From: Bacteroidota bacterium
GTDB taxonomy: Bacteria; Bacteroidota; Ignavibacteria; Ch128b
NCBI GenBank assembly: GCA_018828505.1
Contig: JAHJVF010000477.1
Span: 1 to 34,444, forward strand
DNA: 34,444 bases
Direction: 5' to 3'
The notes below the pieces were generated by a model. The model did no database searches, was not told the DNA's origin, and worked only from the letters and a program-made list of their open reading frames with translations. The position numbers and the translations under genes are program-made. Positions 1-9,405 of the stretch are shown here, in pieces. How positions within the stretch are numbered: the stretch's first letter is position 1; the number at the start of each line of letters is the position of its first letter.

Positions 1-172
1 CACTTTTAACTTGATTTTCACTTGTTTCTAAATTGTTTTTTGATTGTTGTAAAAAAACATTTTTTTGAAGGGCTATTTTTACTGCTTCCTCCATATTCAA
101 ACTTAATGGTTGCTGAGCAAAACCAATCGCCAGCATAATTGTGAAGAACGTTGTAAGAATTGTTCGAGTCAT
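1..172 (-). CDS. TolC-family outer membrane efflux protein, N-terminal fragment (continues off the left edge)
   Basis: Not in the ORF track. Reverse strand from ATG at 172 reads MTRTILTTFFTIMLAIGFAQQPLSLNMEEAVKIALQKNVFLQQSKNNLETSENQVKS: signal peptide followed by the LxxxEAVxIALxxNxxLxxxxxxLExxxxQV pattern of TolC/OEP proteins. Confidence 0.7.
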   Translation of the reverse strand, partial: MTRTILTTFFTIMLAIGFAQQPLSLNMEEAVKIALQKNVFLQQSKNNLETSENQVKS

Positions 173-210
173 TCTATACTCCAAGAATAATTTATTGTTT
201 ATAACGAATC

Positions 211-1671
211 TTATTTATTAATGTTGCGAAAATTAGCAACTAACTTTGACAATCTTTCTGAATTTTGGTTTAAATATTCCTTTGCAGCTTCATAAGTATT
301 TTCGATTTCACCTTCTAAAATTGCTTCTTCAATTTCATTCTTGATAATACCGACACCTTTGCAGGGAGGAAGAGCAAACATTTCCATGATCTCTTCGCCT
401 CGTACCGGTGATTGAAATGCTCTTAGTTTATCCCGTTCATTCACGTTATGAATTTTTTGGACTACGATCTCATAGTTTGCTGAATATTCTTTTATCTTTT
501 CTGGATTCTTTGACGTGATATCGGCTTTGCATAAAACAATTAAATCTTCAAGATCATCTCCTGCACCTACAATAAGTCGACGTATAGCTGAATCCGTTAC
601 TTCTTCATCGACGAGTGCAATAGGTCTAAGATGAAGCCGTACAAGTTTTTCGACGTAATCAACTTCGTGCAATGGAAATTTATATTTCTTAAAAAGTCTT
701 TTAACCATTCGAGCACCAATTTCTTCATGACCGTGAAAAGACCAGCCGGTTTCTTCCTCATATTTTTTTGTCACCGGTTTTGCGATGTCATGAAAGAGTG
801 CCGTCATTCTAAGCCAAACATCATTAGATGAAAGAGCAACATTGTCCACTACTTGAAGCGTATGCCAGAAAACATCTTTGTGATGAAATTCTTTTTTCTG
901 ATCAACCCCAGCCATCGCGGCAATTTCAGGGTAAAGGGTTTCCATTACTCCGGTTTGATACATCAATGCTAAGCCGATAGAAGGTTTATCTGATTGAATG
1001 ATCTTGAAAAACTCTTCGACAATTCTTTCGGAGGAAACGATCTTTAATCTATCTCTCATCAAAAATGCAGCTTCGAGTAAAAAATTATCGACTGAAAAAT
1101 TTAATTGTGAAGCAAATCTAAAAGCACGCATTATTCGAAGCGGATCATCTGAAAACGTAACTTTCGGATCTAACGGAGTTCGGATTAATCTATTCTCGAT
1201 GTCCAAAAGTCCGTTATAAGTATCAATTATTTCTCCATATTTTTTTTCATTGATGGAAAAAGCAAGAGTGTTGATAGTAAAATCCCTTCTTTTAATATCT
1301 TCCTCGAATGACCCATTTTCAACAATGGGCTTCCGGGAATTGGGAGTGTACGATTCTTTTCTTGCTCCAACGAATTCAAGTTTGAAATTATTATAATTGA
1401 TAAGAGCAGTTCCAAAATTTCGGTAGAGAGTTATATCACGTGTTTGAAGATGAGAGCTTAATAATTCAGCAAATCGTACGCCATCTCCAACAACAAGAAA
1501 ATCGATTTCTTTTCCAAAGGATCCTTCGGATTTTTCGCGATTCAAAATTCTATCGCGAATATACCCGCCAACTACATAAGATTCAGTTTGTTGAATATCT
1601 GCAAATTTGCCAATTTTATTTATTAGAGCATCAATACTACTATCTGAAGATTTCCATTCAGTGATATTCAT
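211..1671 (-). CDS. CCA tRNA nucleotidyltransferase / poly(A) polymerase family protein with HD domain
   Basis: N-terminal VVGGYIRDRIL and EIDFLVVG, RRDFTINTLAF, DPLRIMRAFRFASQL, plus HD motif LFHDIAKP. Confidence 0.9.
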   Translation of the reverse strand: MNITEWKSSDSSIDALINKIGKFADIQQTESYVVGGYIRDRILNREKSEGSFGKEIDFLVVGDGVRFAELLSSHLQTRDITLYRNFGTALINYNNFKLEFVGARKESYTPNSRKPIVENGSFEEDIKRRDFTINTLAFSINEKKYGEIIDTYNGLLDIENRLIRTPLDPKVTFSDDPLRIMRAFRFASQLNFSVDNFLLEAAFLMRDRLKIVSSERIVEEFFKIIQSDKPSIGLALMYQTGVMETLYPEIAAMAGVDQKKEFHHKDVFWHTLQVVDNVALSSNDVWLRMTALFHDIAKPVTKKYEEETGWSFHGHEEIGARMVKRLFKKYKFPLHEVDYVEKLVRLHLRPIALVDEEVTDSAIRRLIVGAGDDLEDLIVLCKADITSKNPEKIKEYSANYEIVVQKIHNVNERDKLRAFQSPVRGEEIMEMFALPPCKGVGIIKNEIEEAILEGEIENTYEAAKEYLNQNSERLSKLVANFRNINK

Positions 1672-1729
1672 TTGTACAAATTAAGAATTATTCTTGAGAA
1701 GTTTAAGGGATTGGATAGGCACGTTGAGG

Positions 1730-3919
1730 TTAAATATTTGATAAAATATATTTCATTAACATCAATTTGCTTTTTTCAATTTCTGATAGAGATGCTTGCT
1801 GTAGTACTTCGACTAGTGTTCTTGCTTGTAAAAAATCGCCGGAATCAAGTAAGCTGAAAAATTGTTTTTCAAACACCCAAAAATTTCCGGAATAAGTTGA
1901 AAAGAATTTCTTCCGCTCATTTGAAGTAAGATGTTTGTATAATTGTGTCATCACCACAGCATCATCACTATAATACTTAAGCAATTCTTTCGCGAATTCA
2001 ACCTGGTCGGGGTGAAATAAATACTTTTGGACGAATTCTTTCGATTCAATAATTTTCAGTCTGAATTGAATGGCGTTATTATACTCCTGGTTCAAATTCA
2101 ATCTTAAAGAATAATCGAGAAGCATTTTTGCTTTGTCATCTCTTCCTGTCAATCCATAAGCAAAAGCAGTGAGTAAATATGAAGAAACATAATTTGGGCT
2201 TAGAGAATCCTTAAATAAATCCTTTTCAAAATAATCTATACACTCTTTATACTTCTTTTGAAATAAATTTGAATAAAGAATCCCATAAGCAATAGATGGT
2301 GTCTTCACTGTACCCCAAAGCTCCCTGAATAAAAGATTCGCCTCCAAATATTTTTTTTCGGTCAATAATTTATACGCTTGATTTGTTTTCTTCGCAATTG
2401 TTCTTAAACACTCTTTTTCGAAAAGAGATTGACGTTTAAAGTAATATTCAGTTGAGAGACTATCTTCTGCTTTTGTATTTAATGATTTAATGAAGATCAG
2501 ATACCTCTCAGATAAATCACTTAGATTAATACCATAAGTATTTGCAAAATCACCAGTCGCATACAATTTCCCGAATTTTTCAATTCCGTACTCATCAATC
2601 AGAAAACGAGCAAATGAACCACTGATAATATAACTCACTGCAGATGGTTTGAAAGCGAAGTTAAATCCTCTGAAAAAATGAGCTGGATTTAACTCGCCGA
2701 TGAATCTAAAAATATTCGAAGCATAGAAATGCGGCTCCTTATCATTCCAATCCCATTCGCCGGCCATCGCTGCTCCTTCAACTAATCCGAGATTAAAATT
2801 TTGAGCAACATGAAAAAGATTCTCAGAGTATTCACCACTAAAGATGTGAGCTAATTCGTGTTTAATAACTTTTTTAAAATTATCTCGGGTAAGAAAAATT
2901 TGATAAAGCCACGGTTTTGTAAAATCTGCGTACGCAGTACCCAAAAGTTTCTTTTTCGATTTATCTGACTCAAAAAGAAATATTTTAATTATTTTTTTTG
3001 GTTGAGTTTGAAAGAAACGGGTTAATTGTTCGAAGTGGAAATCAGTTTCAAGCTTAATTATCTTTTTTTGATTTTCTGAGAGGGAATCACTTTCGAAATG
3101 AAATTCGAATCTTTCATCAATTTTTCTGCTGTTAAAATTTTTCTCTAAACGACTAAGTGATGTACTAAAACCTAGATCATCAGAGAAGAATAACATTAGG
3201 CAAAGAATTAACGAAGTAATTATTAGCAAACCTCTGTTGAGCAGAAGGTTGAATCCCTTGAAACTATTCGATTTTGAATATCGATGACAAGTTAAAATTA
3301 TTAGCATGGAAATAAGAAGGATCACTACACGATAAAGCAAGATCGTTGAGGTCAAGGTTATATCTTCATCGTAAACAAATCCTGGAAAGAAACCATAGAT
3401 CGGATTGAACAAAAACAGTTGTGGATGAAAATAATATACCACTACACTCCAAATAAATATCGTCAGAAAGAATAGGACAAAAATTATTGGTGAATATTTT
3501 TTATTAAGGAAAAAACTTAAAAACCCGATTGAAGTTCCGAATACTACAGCCACACCTGTGAATACAAAATAGAATTCAATTCCTTCGAGAAGTGAACAAT
3601 TTTTTACCAAGAATGAATTAAGATAACCCAAAATCAAAGGAATGAAAGTAAAGAGACTCAGAATCGCTGCAATTTTTTTATACTCAAAATTCCATTTCAA
3701 AAAAAACGCAGTACATAATCCGCAAAAAAAAGTTAAAAGAAGCGCACTAAAAATTGAATACTCAAATCCCAAAATATTCAACAGTGGTAACTGTAATGTG
3801 ATGATGGATGCGAGAGCAATTAAAGCAGGAACAATTATGAGAAAGACTTTTTTTACTTGAAGAAGTTTATTCACAAATGATATTGCATTTTGTCTTTCAA
3901 AAATTAACCAAGCTGCCAA
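1730..3919 (-). CDS. Multi-pass membrane protein with gluzincin-like metallopeptidase domain (HELAH) and TPR-like C-terminus
   Basis: About 10 hydrophobic N-terminal segments, then KKVIKHELAHIFSG (HExxH) and downstream LVEGAAMAGEW, then a helical repeat region. Start appears to be TTG. Confidence 0.65.
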   Translation of the reverse strand: MAAWLIFERQNAISFVNKLLQVKKVFLIIVPALIALASIITLQLPLLNILGFEYSIFSALLLTFFCGLCTAFFLKWNFEYKKIAAILSLFTFIPLILGYLNSFLVKNCSLLEGIEFYFVFTGVAVVFGTSIGFLSFFLNKKYSPIIFVLFFLTIFIWSVVVYYFHPQLFLFNPIYGFFPGFVYDEDITLTSTILLYRVVILLISMLIILTCHRYSKSNSFKGFNLLLNRGLLIITSLILCLMLFFSDDLGFSTSLSRLEKNFNSRKIDERFEFHFESDSLSENQKKIIKLETDFHFEQLTRFFQTQPKKIIKIFLFESDKSKKKLLGTAYADFTKPWLYQIFLTRDNFKKVIKHELAHIFSGEYSENLFHVAQNFNLGLVEGAAMAGEWDWNDKEPHFYASNIFRFIGELNPAHFFRGFNFAFKPSAVSYIISGSFARFLIDEYGIEKFGKLYATGDFANTYGINLSDLSERYLIFIKSLNTKAEDSLSTEYYFKRQSLFEKECLRTIAKKTNQAYKLLTEKKYLEANLLFRELWGTVKTPSIAYGILYSNLFQKKYKECIDYFEKDLFKDSLSPNYVSSYLLTAFAYGLTGRDDKAKMLLDYSLRLNLNQEYNNAIQFRLKIIESKEFVQKYLFHPDQVEFAKELLKYYSDDAVVMTQLYKHLTSNERKKFFSTYSGNFWVFEKQFFSLLDSGDFLQARTLVEVLQQASLSEIEKSKLMLMKYILSNI

Positions 3920-3991
3920 GTAAAAGCAATCGGATTGTTTTATAATTTAGTCCTTTTTTAATATATTGAATAAGAATCAACTTGAAGAATA

Positions 3992-4762
3992 ATGGCGACC
4001 ACTGCAAGACAATCAACATTGTTAGTCATCCCGTCAATTGACATTAAGGATGGAAAATGCGTCCGGGTAGTGCAGGGCATTCCAAAATTAGCCGAAGCAA
4101 ACTATCCGAACGATCCTGTTGAAATGGCAATAATTTGGCGGGCAGAAAACGCGAAATGCCTGCATGTTGTTGATTTCGATGGAGCTTGGCATAGTTCAAC
4201 TAAAAATCTGAGAATCATTGAAGAAATGATTAAGGCGGTTGTCATTCCAATTCAATTCGGCGGTGGATTACGGAGTTATGAAAGAATTAGAAATGCTTTT
4301 GAGATGGGATTGTACCGTGTTGTTTTGGGAAGTGTTGCTGTTACTGATCCTGATTTACTTCAGAAATGTATTGAAGATTTCGGGTCTGAAAAAATTTTAG
4401 TCTCGCTCGATGTGCTAAACCGTAAAGTCTTGATCGGTGGGAGAAAAGAGCAATCAGCTTTATCGCCGGTTAGTCTTGCACTCAATTTGAAGTTAATGGG
4501 AATAACCCGTTTAGTCGTTACAGATGTTGAAAGAAATGGATTAATGCTCGGTCCAAATATTGAGCTATTATCATTAATTGCAAAAAAATCCAAACTGAAA
4601 GTTACTGCTTCCGGTGGTGTTTCAGGTTATGAGGATTTAATAAAGTTACAGAAGTTGAAAGAAGATGGAGTGGACTCGGTTATCATCGGCAGAGCACTAT
4701 ATGAAAATAAATTTGCTTGTCAGCGTCTTTGGCGGGTTGCAGAAATTGGCACAATAATTTAA
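3992..4762 (+). CDS. HisA/HisF-like (beta/alpha)8-barrel protein, divergent HisA homologue
   Basis: VIPSIDIKDGKCVRVVQG, HVVDFDGA, QFGGGLRS, VSLDV, VTDVERNGLMLGPN, ASGGVS, VIIGRALYE match the HisA framework; no other his genes nearby. Confidence 0.8.
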   Translation: MATTARQSTLLVIPSIDIKDGKCVRVVQGIPKLAEANYPNDPVEMAIIWRAENAKCLHVVDFDGAWHSSTKNLRIIEEMIKAVVIPIQFGGGLRSYERIRNAFEMGLYRVVLGSVAVTDPDLLQKCIEDFGSEKILVSLDVLNRKVLIGGRKEQSALSPVSLALNLKLMGITRLVVTDVERNGLMLGPNIELLSLIAKKSKLKVTASGGVSGYEDLIKLQKLKEDGVDSVIIGRALYENKFACQRLWRVAEIGTII

Positions 4763-4773
4763 TTTGTATTTAT

Positions 4774-5328
4774 ATGGCAATAGAAAAAAATATCACGATG
4801 GTTAAAAGCAGTCTTTGGCACAACATTTTTAAAACATCCGGAAATCAGCAAAAAATATTTCAATTGCTGAAAAGTTTCCCGGGATTTGCAAATCTTAAAA
4901 AGCGGGAAATCAAAGAGATTCAGAAAGTTGCTCAAGTTAGAGATTTTTTGAAAAACGAAACCATTTTTTTTCAGGGTGATCCTGGATTTTCAATGTTCAT
5001 AATCGATAGCGGCAAAGTCGACATAACTTATGAATTTAAGAATGGTGACAAGCAAGACTTAGCTACTTTGTATCCTGGTGATTTTTTTGGAGAAATGAAC
5101 GTGATTCTTGAAGGTAAAAGAACGGCAACTGCAACGGCAATCGAAAATTCTAAGGTGCTGATAATCTTTAGGCCTGATCTTCATGAAATTATTGAAAAAG
5201 ATCATTCAGTAGGTGTTCGAATATTAAATGGCTTCTCGAAGATATTTGTCTTGAAGCTTCGAAACTTAAACAGTGACTATTTAAATATCCTCGAATTATT
5301 AAGTGAAGATAAACAAACTCAAAAATGA
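4774..5328 (+). CDS. Cyclic nucleotide-binding domain protein (Crp-like sensor domain only)
   Basis: FFQGDPGFSMFIIDSGKVDITYE..LYPGDFFGEMNVILEGKRTATATA is a cNMP-binding fold; no HTH follows. The track starts at TTG 4717 inside hisA; ATG 4774 is more likely. Confidence 0.8.
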   Translation: MAIEKNITMVKSSLWHNIFKTSGNQQKIFQLLKSFPGFANLKKREIKEIQKVAQVRDFLKNETIFFQGDPGFSMFIIDSGKVDITYEFKNGDKQDLATLYPGDFFGEMNVILEGKRTATATAIENSKVLIIFRPDLHEIIEKDHSVGVRILNGFSKIFVLKLRNLNSDYLNILELLSEDKQTQK

Positions 5329-5336
5329 GGTAAGTG

Positions 5337-5804
5337 ATGGAACCAAAAGTTGATAAAATCTTAGTCCCGATCGATTTTTCTGAAAACTCAAAAAACGCAA
5401 TTAAGTATGCTGTTGCATACGCGGAAAAATTTAAAGCTGAAATCGTTTTTGTTTATGTCATTGAACCTGTAATCTATCCAAGCGATTTCGGACTTGGTCA
5501 AGTTCCCATAAACAGGATGGATATGGAGATCCATTCGAAAGCTGAAGATGAGTTAAAAAAAATAATTGAGACACATTTACCAAAAGGAATTAAAGGTACC
5601 CATTGCGTTCGAACCGGGAAACCATTTCTTGAAATAATCAATTGTGCGAAGGAGAATAAAAGCGATCTGATAATCCTGTCAACACACGGTCATAGTGGAA
5701 TTGAGCATATTCTTTTCGGAAGCACAGCAGAGAAAGTTGTGAGAAAGTCTCCCATACCGGTTCTCACTATTCGGGATACAAATACTAAATTTATTTTGCC
5801 CTAA
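5337..5804 (+). CDS. Universal stress protein (UspA family)
   Basis: ILVPIDFSENSKNAIKYAVAYA, and the C-terminal STHGHSGIEHILFGSTAEKVVRKSPIPVLTIR nucleotide-binding motif. GAGGT precedes the ATG at 5337. Confidence 0.9.
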   Translation: MEPKVDKILVPIDFSENSKNAIKYAVAYAEKFKAEIVFVYVIEPVIYPSDFGLGQVPINRMDMEIHSKAEDELKKIIETHLPKGIKGTHCVRTGKPFLEIINCAKENKSDLIILSTHGHSGIEHILFGSTAEKVVRKSPIPVLTIRDTNTKFILP

Positions 5805-6781
5805 TTTTTTCTCTCGATAATAAACGTAACCAGATCGATAAGCGCCCTTTTGCTTTCAGAATCCGAATAAGATTCAAGATTTTTTAAAGCAAGCGAAGCA
5901 TACTCCTTTGCTTTGGAGATGGAGTATTCTAATCCATTGTAAGATTTAATGAAGCTGAATATCTCTTTAAATTCAGAAGATTTAAGTTCATTTTTTAATA
6001 ATCTTTTAATATGTCTGACCTCTGAAGGTGAAGCTTTCTGAAAAGCATAAATAAGCGGTAGGGTTAACTTCTTTTCTTTAAGATCGGCACCAATAGGTTT
6101 ACCGATAATGCTTGATGTTCCATCGAAATCAAGTATGTCATCCTTTATCTGAAAAGCGATCCCAAGATTCTCCCCGAAATTTCTGAAATCTTCAATGACT
6201 TTTTGATCTTGCGTTACACTTAGTGCTCCGACTTGTGTGCAGGTTGAAAGCAACGATGCGGTTTTATCTGAAATTATTTTAAAATACGTTTCTTCGTCGT
6301 TATTAAGCTTACGGGTTTTTTGTATCTGGAGGAGTTCCCCTTCGCTCATACGCTTCACAGTATTCGTAATTACTTTTAAAAAATCGAAATCGTTGTTGTC
6401 AACAGATAAAAGTAAGCCTCTTGATAAAAGATAATCACCCATTAAAACAGCTATTTTATTTTTCCAGACTGAATTGATGGATAGTAAGCCTCTTCTAGTT
6501 TCAGCACTATCTACAACATCATCATGAATTAACGTAGCAGTGTGAAGCAATTCCACTAAAATTGCAGCCCTATAAGTGCTTTCATTAATTTCACCTACGG
6601 TTTTTGCCGAAAGTAAAACTAATGTTGGTCGAATTTTTTTTCCCTTCTGCCGGAGAATATATTTCGCTACAAGATCAACAAGCCCAACTCGTGATTTCAT
6701 CGACAAACTGAACTGTTTTTGAAATATTTTCAGTTCCTCTTTTATCGGTTCAGTAAAATTCTTGATCTTCTTATCAATCAC
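5801..6781 (-). CDS. Polyprenyl synthetase family protein (trans-prenyl diphosphate synthase)
   Basis: Two Asp-rich motifs: LIHDDVVDSAETRRG and FQIKDDILDFDG; GKPIGADLKEKKLTLPLI. Confidence 0.92.
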   Translation of the reverse strand: MIDKKIKNFTEPIKEELKIFQKQFSLSMKSRVGLVDLVAKYILRQKGKKIRPTLVLLSAKTVGEINESTYRAAILVELLHTATLIHDDVVDSAETRRGLLSINSVWKNKIAVLMGDYLLSRGLLLSVDNNDFDFLKVITNTVKRMSEGELLQIQKTRKLNNDEETYFKIISDKTASLLSTCTQVGALSVTQDQKVIEDFRNFGENLGIAFQIKDDILDFDGTSSIIGKPIGADLKEKKLTLPLIYAFQKASPSEVRHIKRLLKNELKSSEFKEIFSFIKSYNGLEYSISKAKEYASLALKNLESYSDSESKRALIDLVTFIIERKN

Positions 6782-7523
6782 TGGATTTTCTTTGCGATAA
6801 TTTTGATATATAAATACTTAATTCATATAAAAATAACAATGGTACAGCTAAAATAAGTTGACTTACCGGATCGGTGGTAGGTGTAAGCAATGCAGCTAAA
6901 ATGAAAATGACCACAATGGAATGCCTTCTATAACGTCTCATAAACTTTGGAGTTAATATGCCAAGTTTAGTTAAAAAAAACGAAAGCATTGGAAGTTCAA
7001 AAACAATTCCAGCTAATAGCATTACACTTACAATTATTGAAAAATATTCTTCAATTGAAAAAAAGTTTGTAATATTTGCTGAACCGAATGCCCCTGCAAA
7101 ATTTAGAGCATATGGGAGCATCAGAAAATAGGCAAAAGCGACACCGCTCAAAAAACATAAGCTTGTAAATATCACTATGAGGGAAACATATTTCTTCTCA
7201 CCCCTCTTTAGGGCAGGTTCGATGAATTTCCAAATCTGATAAACTACATTTGGAAGACTTATTATGAAACCCCCTATCAAAGCGACTTGTATATATAAAA
7301 ATAGTTGACCAAATGGTCTTAAGTTCTGAAGTTTCAAGTTATTAATCCGTGCAGGGCGAAGTAATATTTCATCAATTATTAAATCAATGAATACCCAACA
7401 AAGAATCGCACCGAGAACAATTCCGATGAACGCTCGAACCAGAGTCCATCGCAGTTCCTCCAAATGTTCGAGAAAGGTCATTTCCCTAATGCCAGATGAC
7501 TGATCTATGTTGTTATCTTCCAT
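6774..7523 (-). CDS. tatC: Sec-independent protein translocase TatC
   Basis: MTFLEHLEELRWTLVRAFIG, RPFGQLFLYIQVALIGGFIISLPNVVYQIWKFIEPAL, multi-pass; ends in TatC-like ALLTPTTDPVSQLILAVPL. Confidence 0.95.
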   Translation of the reverse strand: MEDNNIDQSSGIREMTFLEHLEELRWTLVRAFIGIVLGAILCWVFIDLIIDEILLRPARINNLKLQNLRPFGQLFLYIQVALIGGFIISLPNVVYQIWKFIEPALKRGEKKYVSLIVIFTSLCFLSGVAFAYFLMLPYALNFAGAFGSANITNFFSIEEYFSIIVSVMLLAGIVFELPMLSFFLTKLGILTPKFMRRYRRHSIVVIFILAALLTPTTDPVSQLILAVPLLFLYELSIYISKLSQRKSSD

Positions 7524-7529
7524 TCAGTG

Positions 7530-8834
7530 CTAATTTATGTTAGAGAGAACATCCTGATAAATTGGGAAGTGGGAGCAGAGTGCTTTAACATCACTTCGTA
7601 TTTGAGTGAGTACTGAGAGATTATTTACATTGCAAAGAGCTTTATCGATAAAACTATATACTAGCTCCATTTCTGCATTGTTCATTCCCCGTGTTGTAAC
7701 TGCAGGGGTCCCAATTCTGATTCCGCTTGTCACAAATGGACTTTGTGTATCATAAGGTACCATGTTCTTATTTACAGTAAGTCCAGCAATTCCTAACGCA
7801 TCCTCTGCTTGTTTTCCGGTTAAATTTTTGTTCCTTAAATCTAATAACATAAGATGGTTATCAGTTCCGTTTGAAACAACAGTATACCCACCATCAATGA
7901 ACTTTTGCGCTAATGTTTTTGAATTCGAAATTACTTGTCTTGAATATTCCTTGAAGTCTTCTCTTAGATTTTCACCGAATGCTACGGCCTTTGCCAGGAT
8001 TACGTGCATTAAGGGCCCACCCTGAATTCCGGGCATCACATTTGAGTCAATAATTTCCGACATCATTTTTAGGCGGCCGCTCTTCGGGGCTTTGATTCCC
8101 TCACGATTCTCGTAATCTTTTCCGATCATTATCATACCACCGCGAGGACCACGTAGTGTTTTATGCGTTGTCGTGGTGACAATATGACAGTGCTGCATCG
8201 GATCAGCAAGTATCTTTGAAGCAATCAACCCCGCTGGATGTGCTATATCCGCTATTAGGTATGCTCCAACCGAATCGGCAATTTGCCGAAAGGACTTGTA
8301 ATCCCAATCTCGTGAATATGCACTTGCTCCAATAACAATTGCTTTCGGGCGATTTAACTTTGCAAGAACTGAAACTTCATCTAAGTCTACTAAGTGATTA
8401 TCTTTCCGAACATTATAGGGAGTTACTTCAAACATCTTTCCAGAGAAATTTACGGGAGAACCGTGTGTTAAATGTCCTCCATGGGCAAGATTTAAGCCCA
8501 TTATTCTATCCCCCGGTGAAAGTATTGAAAAATAAACTGCCATGTTCGCCTGTGAACCGGAATGCGGTTGAACATTCACATAGTCACAATTGAAAAGCTG
8601 TTTTGCTCGATCTCGAGCTAAATCCTCTGCCATATCGACATATTCGCAGCCTCCATAATATCTCTTAGCGGGATATCCTTCAGCATATTTATTTGTTAAA
8701 ACTGAACCGAGTGCCCGTAGAACATTTTCACTAACATAATTCTCAGAAGCGATCAATTCCAACCCTTCTTCTTGACGAAGGATTTCTAGTTTTAAAATTT
8801 CTTTTACCTGAGGATCGCGAGATAAATTTAACAT
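7530..8834 (-). CDS. glyA: Serine hydroxymethyltransferase
   Basis: [49 protein letters not shown] (PLP-lysine region). Confidence 0.97.
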   Translation of the reverse strand: MLNLSRDPQVKEILKLEILRQEEGLELIASENYVSENVLRALGSVLTNKYAEGYPAKRYYGGCEYVDMAEDLARDRAKQLFNCDYVNVQPHSGSQANMAVYFSILSPGDRIMGLNLAHGGHLTHGSPVNFSGKMFEVTPYNVRKDNHLVDLDEVSVLAKLNRPKAIVIGASAYSRDWDYKSFRQIADSVGAYLIADIAHPAGLIASKILADPMQHCHIVTTTTHKTLRGPRGGMIMIGKDYENREGIKAPKSGRLKMMSEIIDSNVMPGIQGGPLMHVILAKAVAFGENLREDFKEYSRQVISNSKTLAQKFIDGGYTVVSNGTDNHLMLLDLRNKNLTGKQAEDALGIAGLTVNKNMVPYDTQSPFVTSGIRIGTPAVTTRGMNNAEMELVYSFIDKALCNVNNLSVLTQIRSDVKALCSHFPIYQDVLSNIN

Positions 8835-9283
8835 AGGTTTTTCTCTTCTATTAATTTGATTTTATTCAATCGCTTCAAATGTCTTCCCCCTTCAAATTCA
8901 GTGGCAAGAAATGTTCTGATAATAACTTCTGCTTCGTTTTCGTCAATTATGCGAGACCCTAAAGCAAGAATATTGGCGTCATTATGCAGACGGGCAAGTT
9001 CAGCCATTTTGGGAGAAGTACAAAGTGCCGCTCGAATGCCGGGTATCTTATTAGCCGAGATAGAAATTCCTATTCCTGTTCCGCATATTATAATTCCAAA
9101 TTTTGCCTTATTCTCTTTTACTACAAGGGCAACAGCTTCACCGTAATCAGGATAATCACATGATTCATCTGAAAAACATCCGAGGTCGAGAACTTCTACT
9201 GATAAATTAAAAAGGAAAGATTTTACTCTTTCCTTTAATTTAAATCCTGCATGATCAGAACCAACTGCGATCTTATAATTCAT
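8828..9283 (-). CDS. rpiB: Ribose 5-phosphate isomerase B
   Basis: [50 protein letters not shown]. Confidence 0.95.
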   Translation of the reverse strand: MNYKIAVGSDHAGFKLKERVKSFLFNLSVEVLDLGCFSDESCDYPDYGEAVALVVKENKAKFGIIICGTGIGISISANKIPGIRAALCTSPKMAELARLHNDANILALGSRIIDENEAEVIIRTFLATEFEGGRHLKRLNKIKLIEEKNLC

Positions 9284-9404
9284 TTATGAGCCTACTCAAA
9301 AAAGGTAGCATTAGTGATTTTCTCCGTCAGCTGACGGATTCGATTATTGAACAAAATTAAAAGATAATTTATACAAAAAGTCCTTTTTAGATTCGGCTCA
9401 TTTA
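9283..9404. repeat. Intergenic inverted-repeat element, copy 1
   Basis: Ends TTTATGAGCCTACTCAAAAAAGG (9283-9305) and CCTTTTTAGATTCGGCTCATTTA (9382-9404) are imperfect inverted repeats. It contains the perfect palindrome TCCGTCAGCTGACGGA (9323-9338). Its ends resemble the element at 25651-25790. Confidence 0.5.
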
Positions 9405-9405
9405 T

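Noticed and set aside
3920-3991. TATAAT-like box in the divergent gap upstream of the hisA-like gene
   Set aside because: No convincing -35 partner; AT-rich sequence makes chance matches likely.
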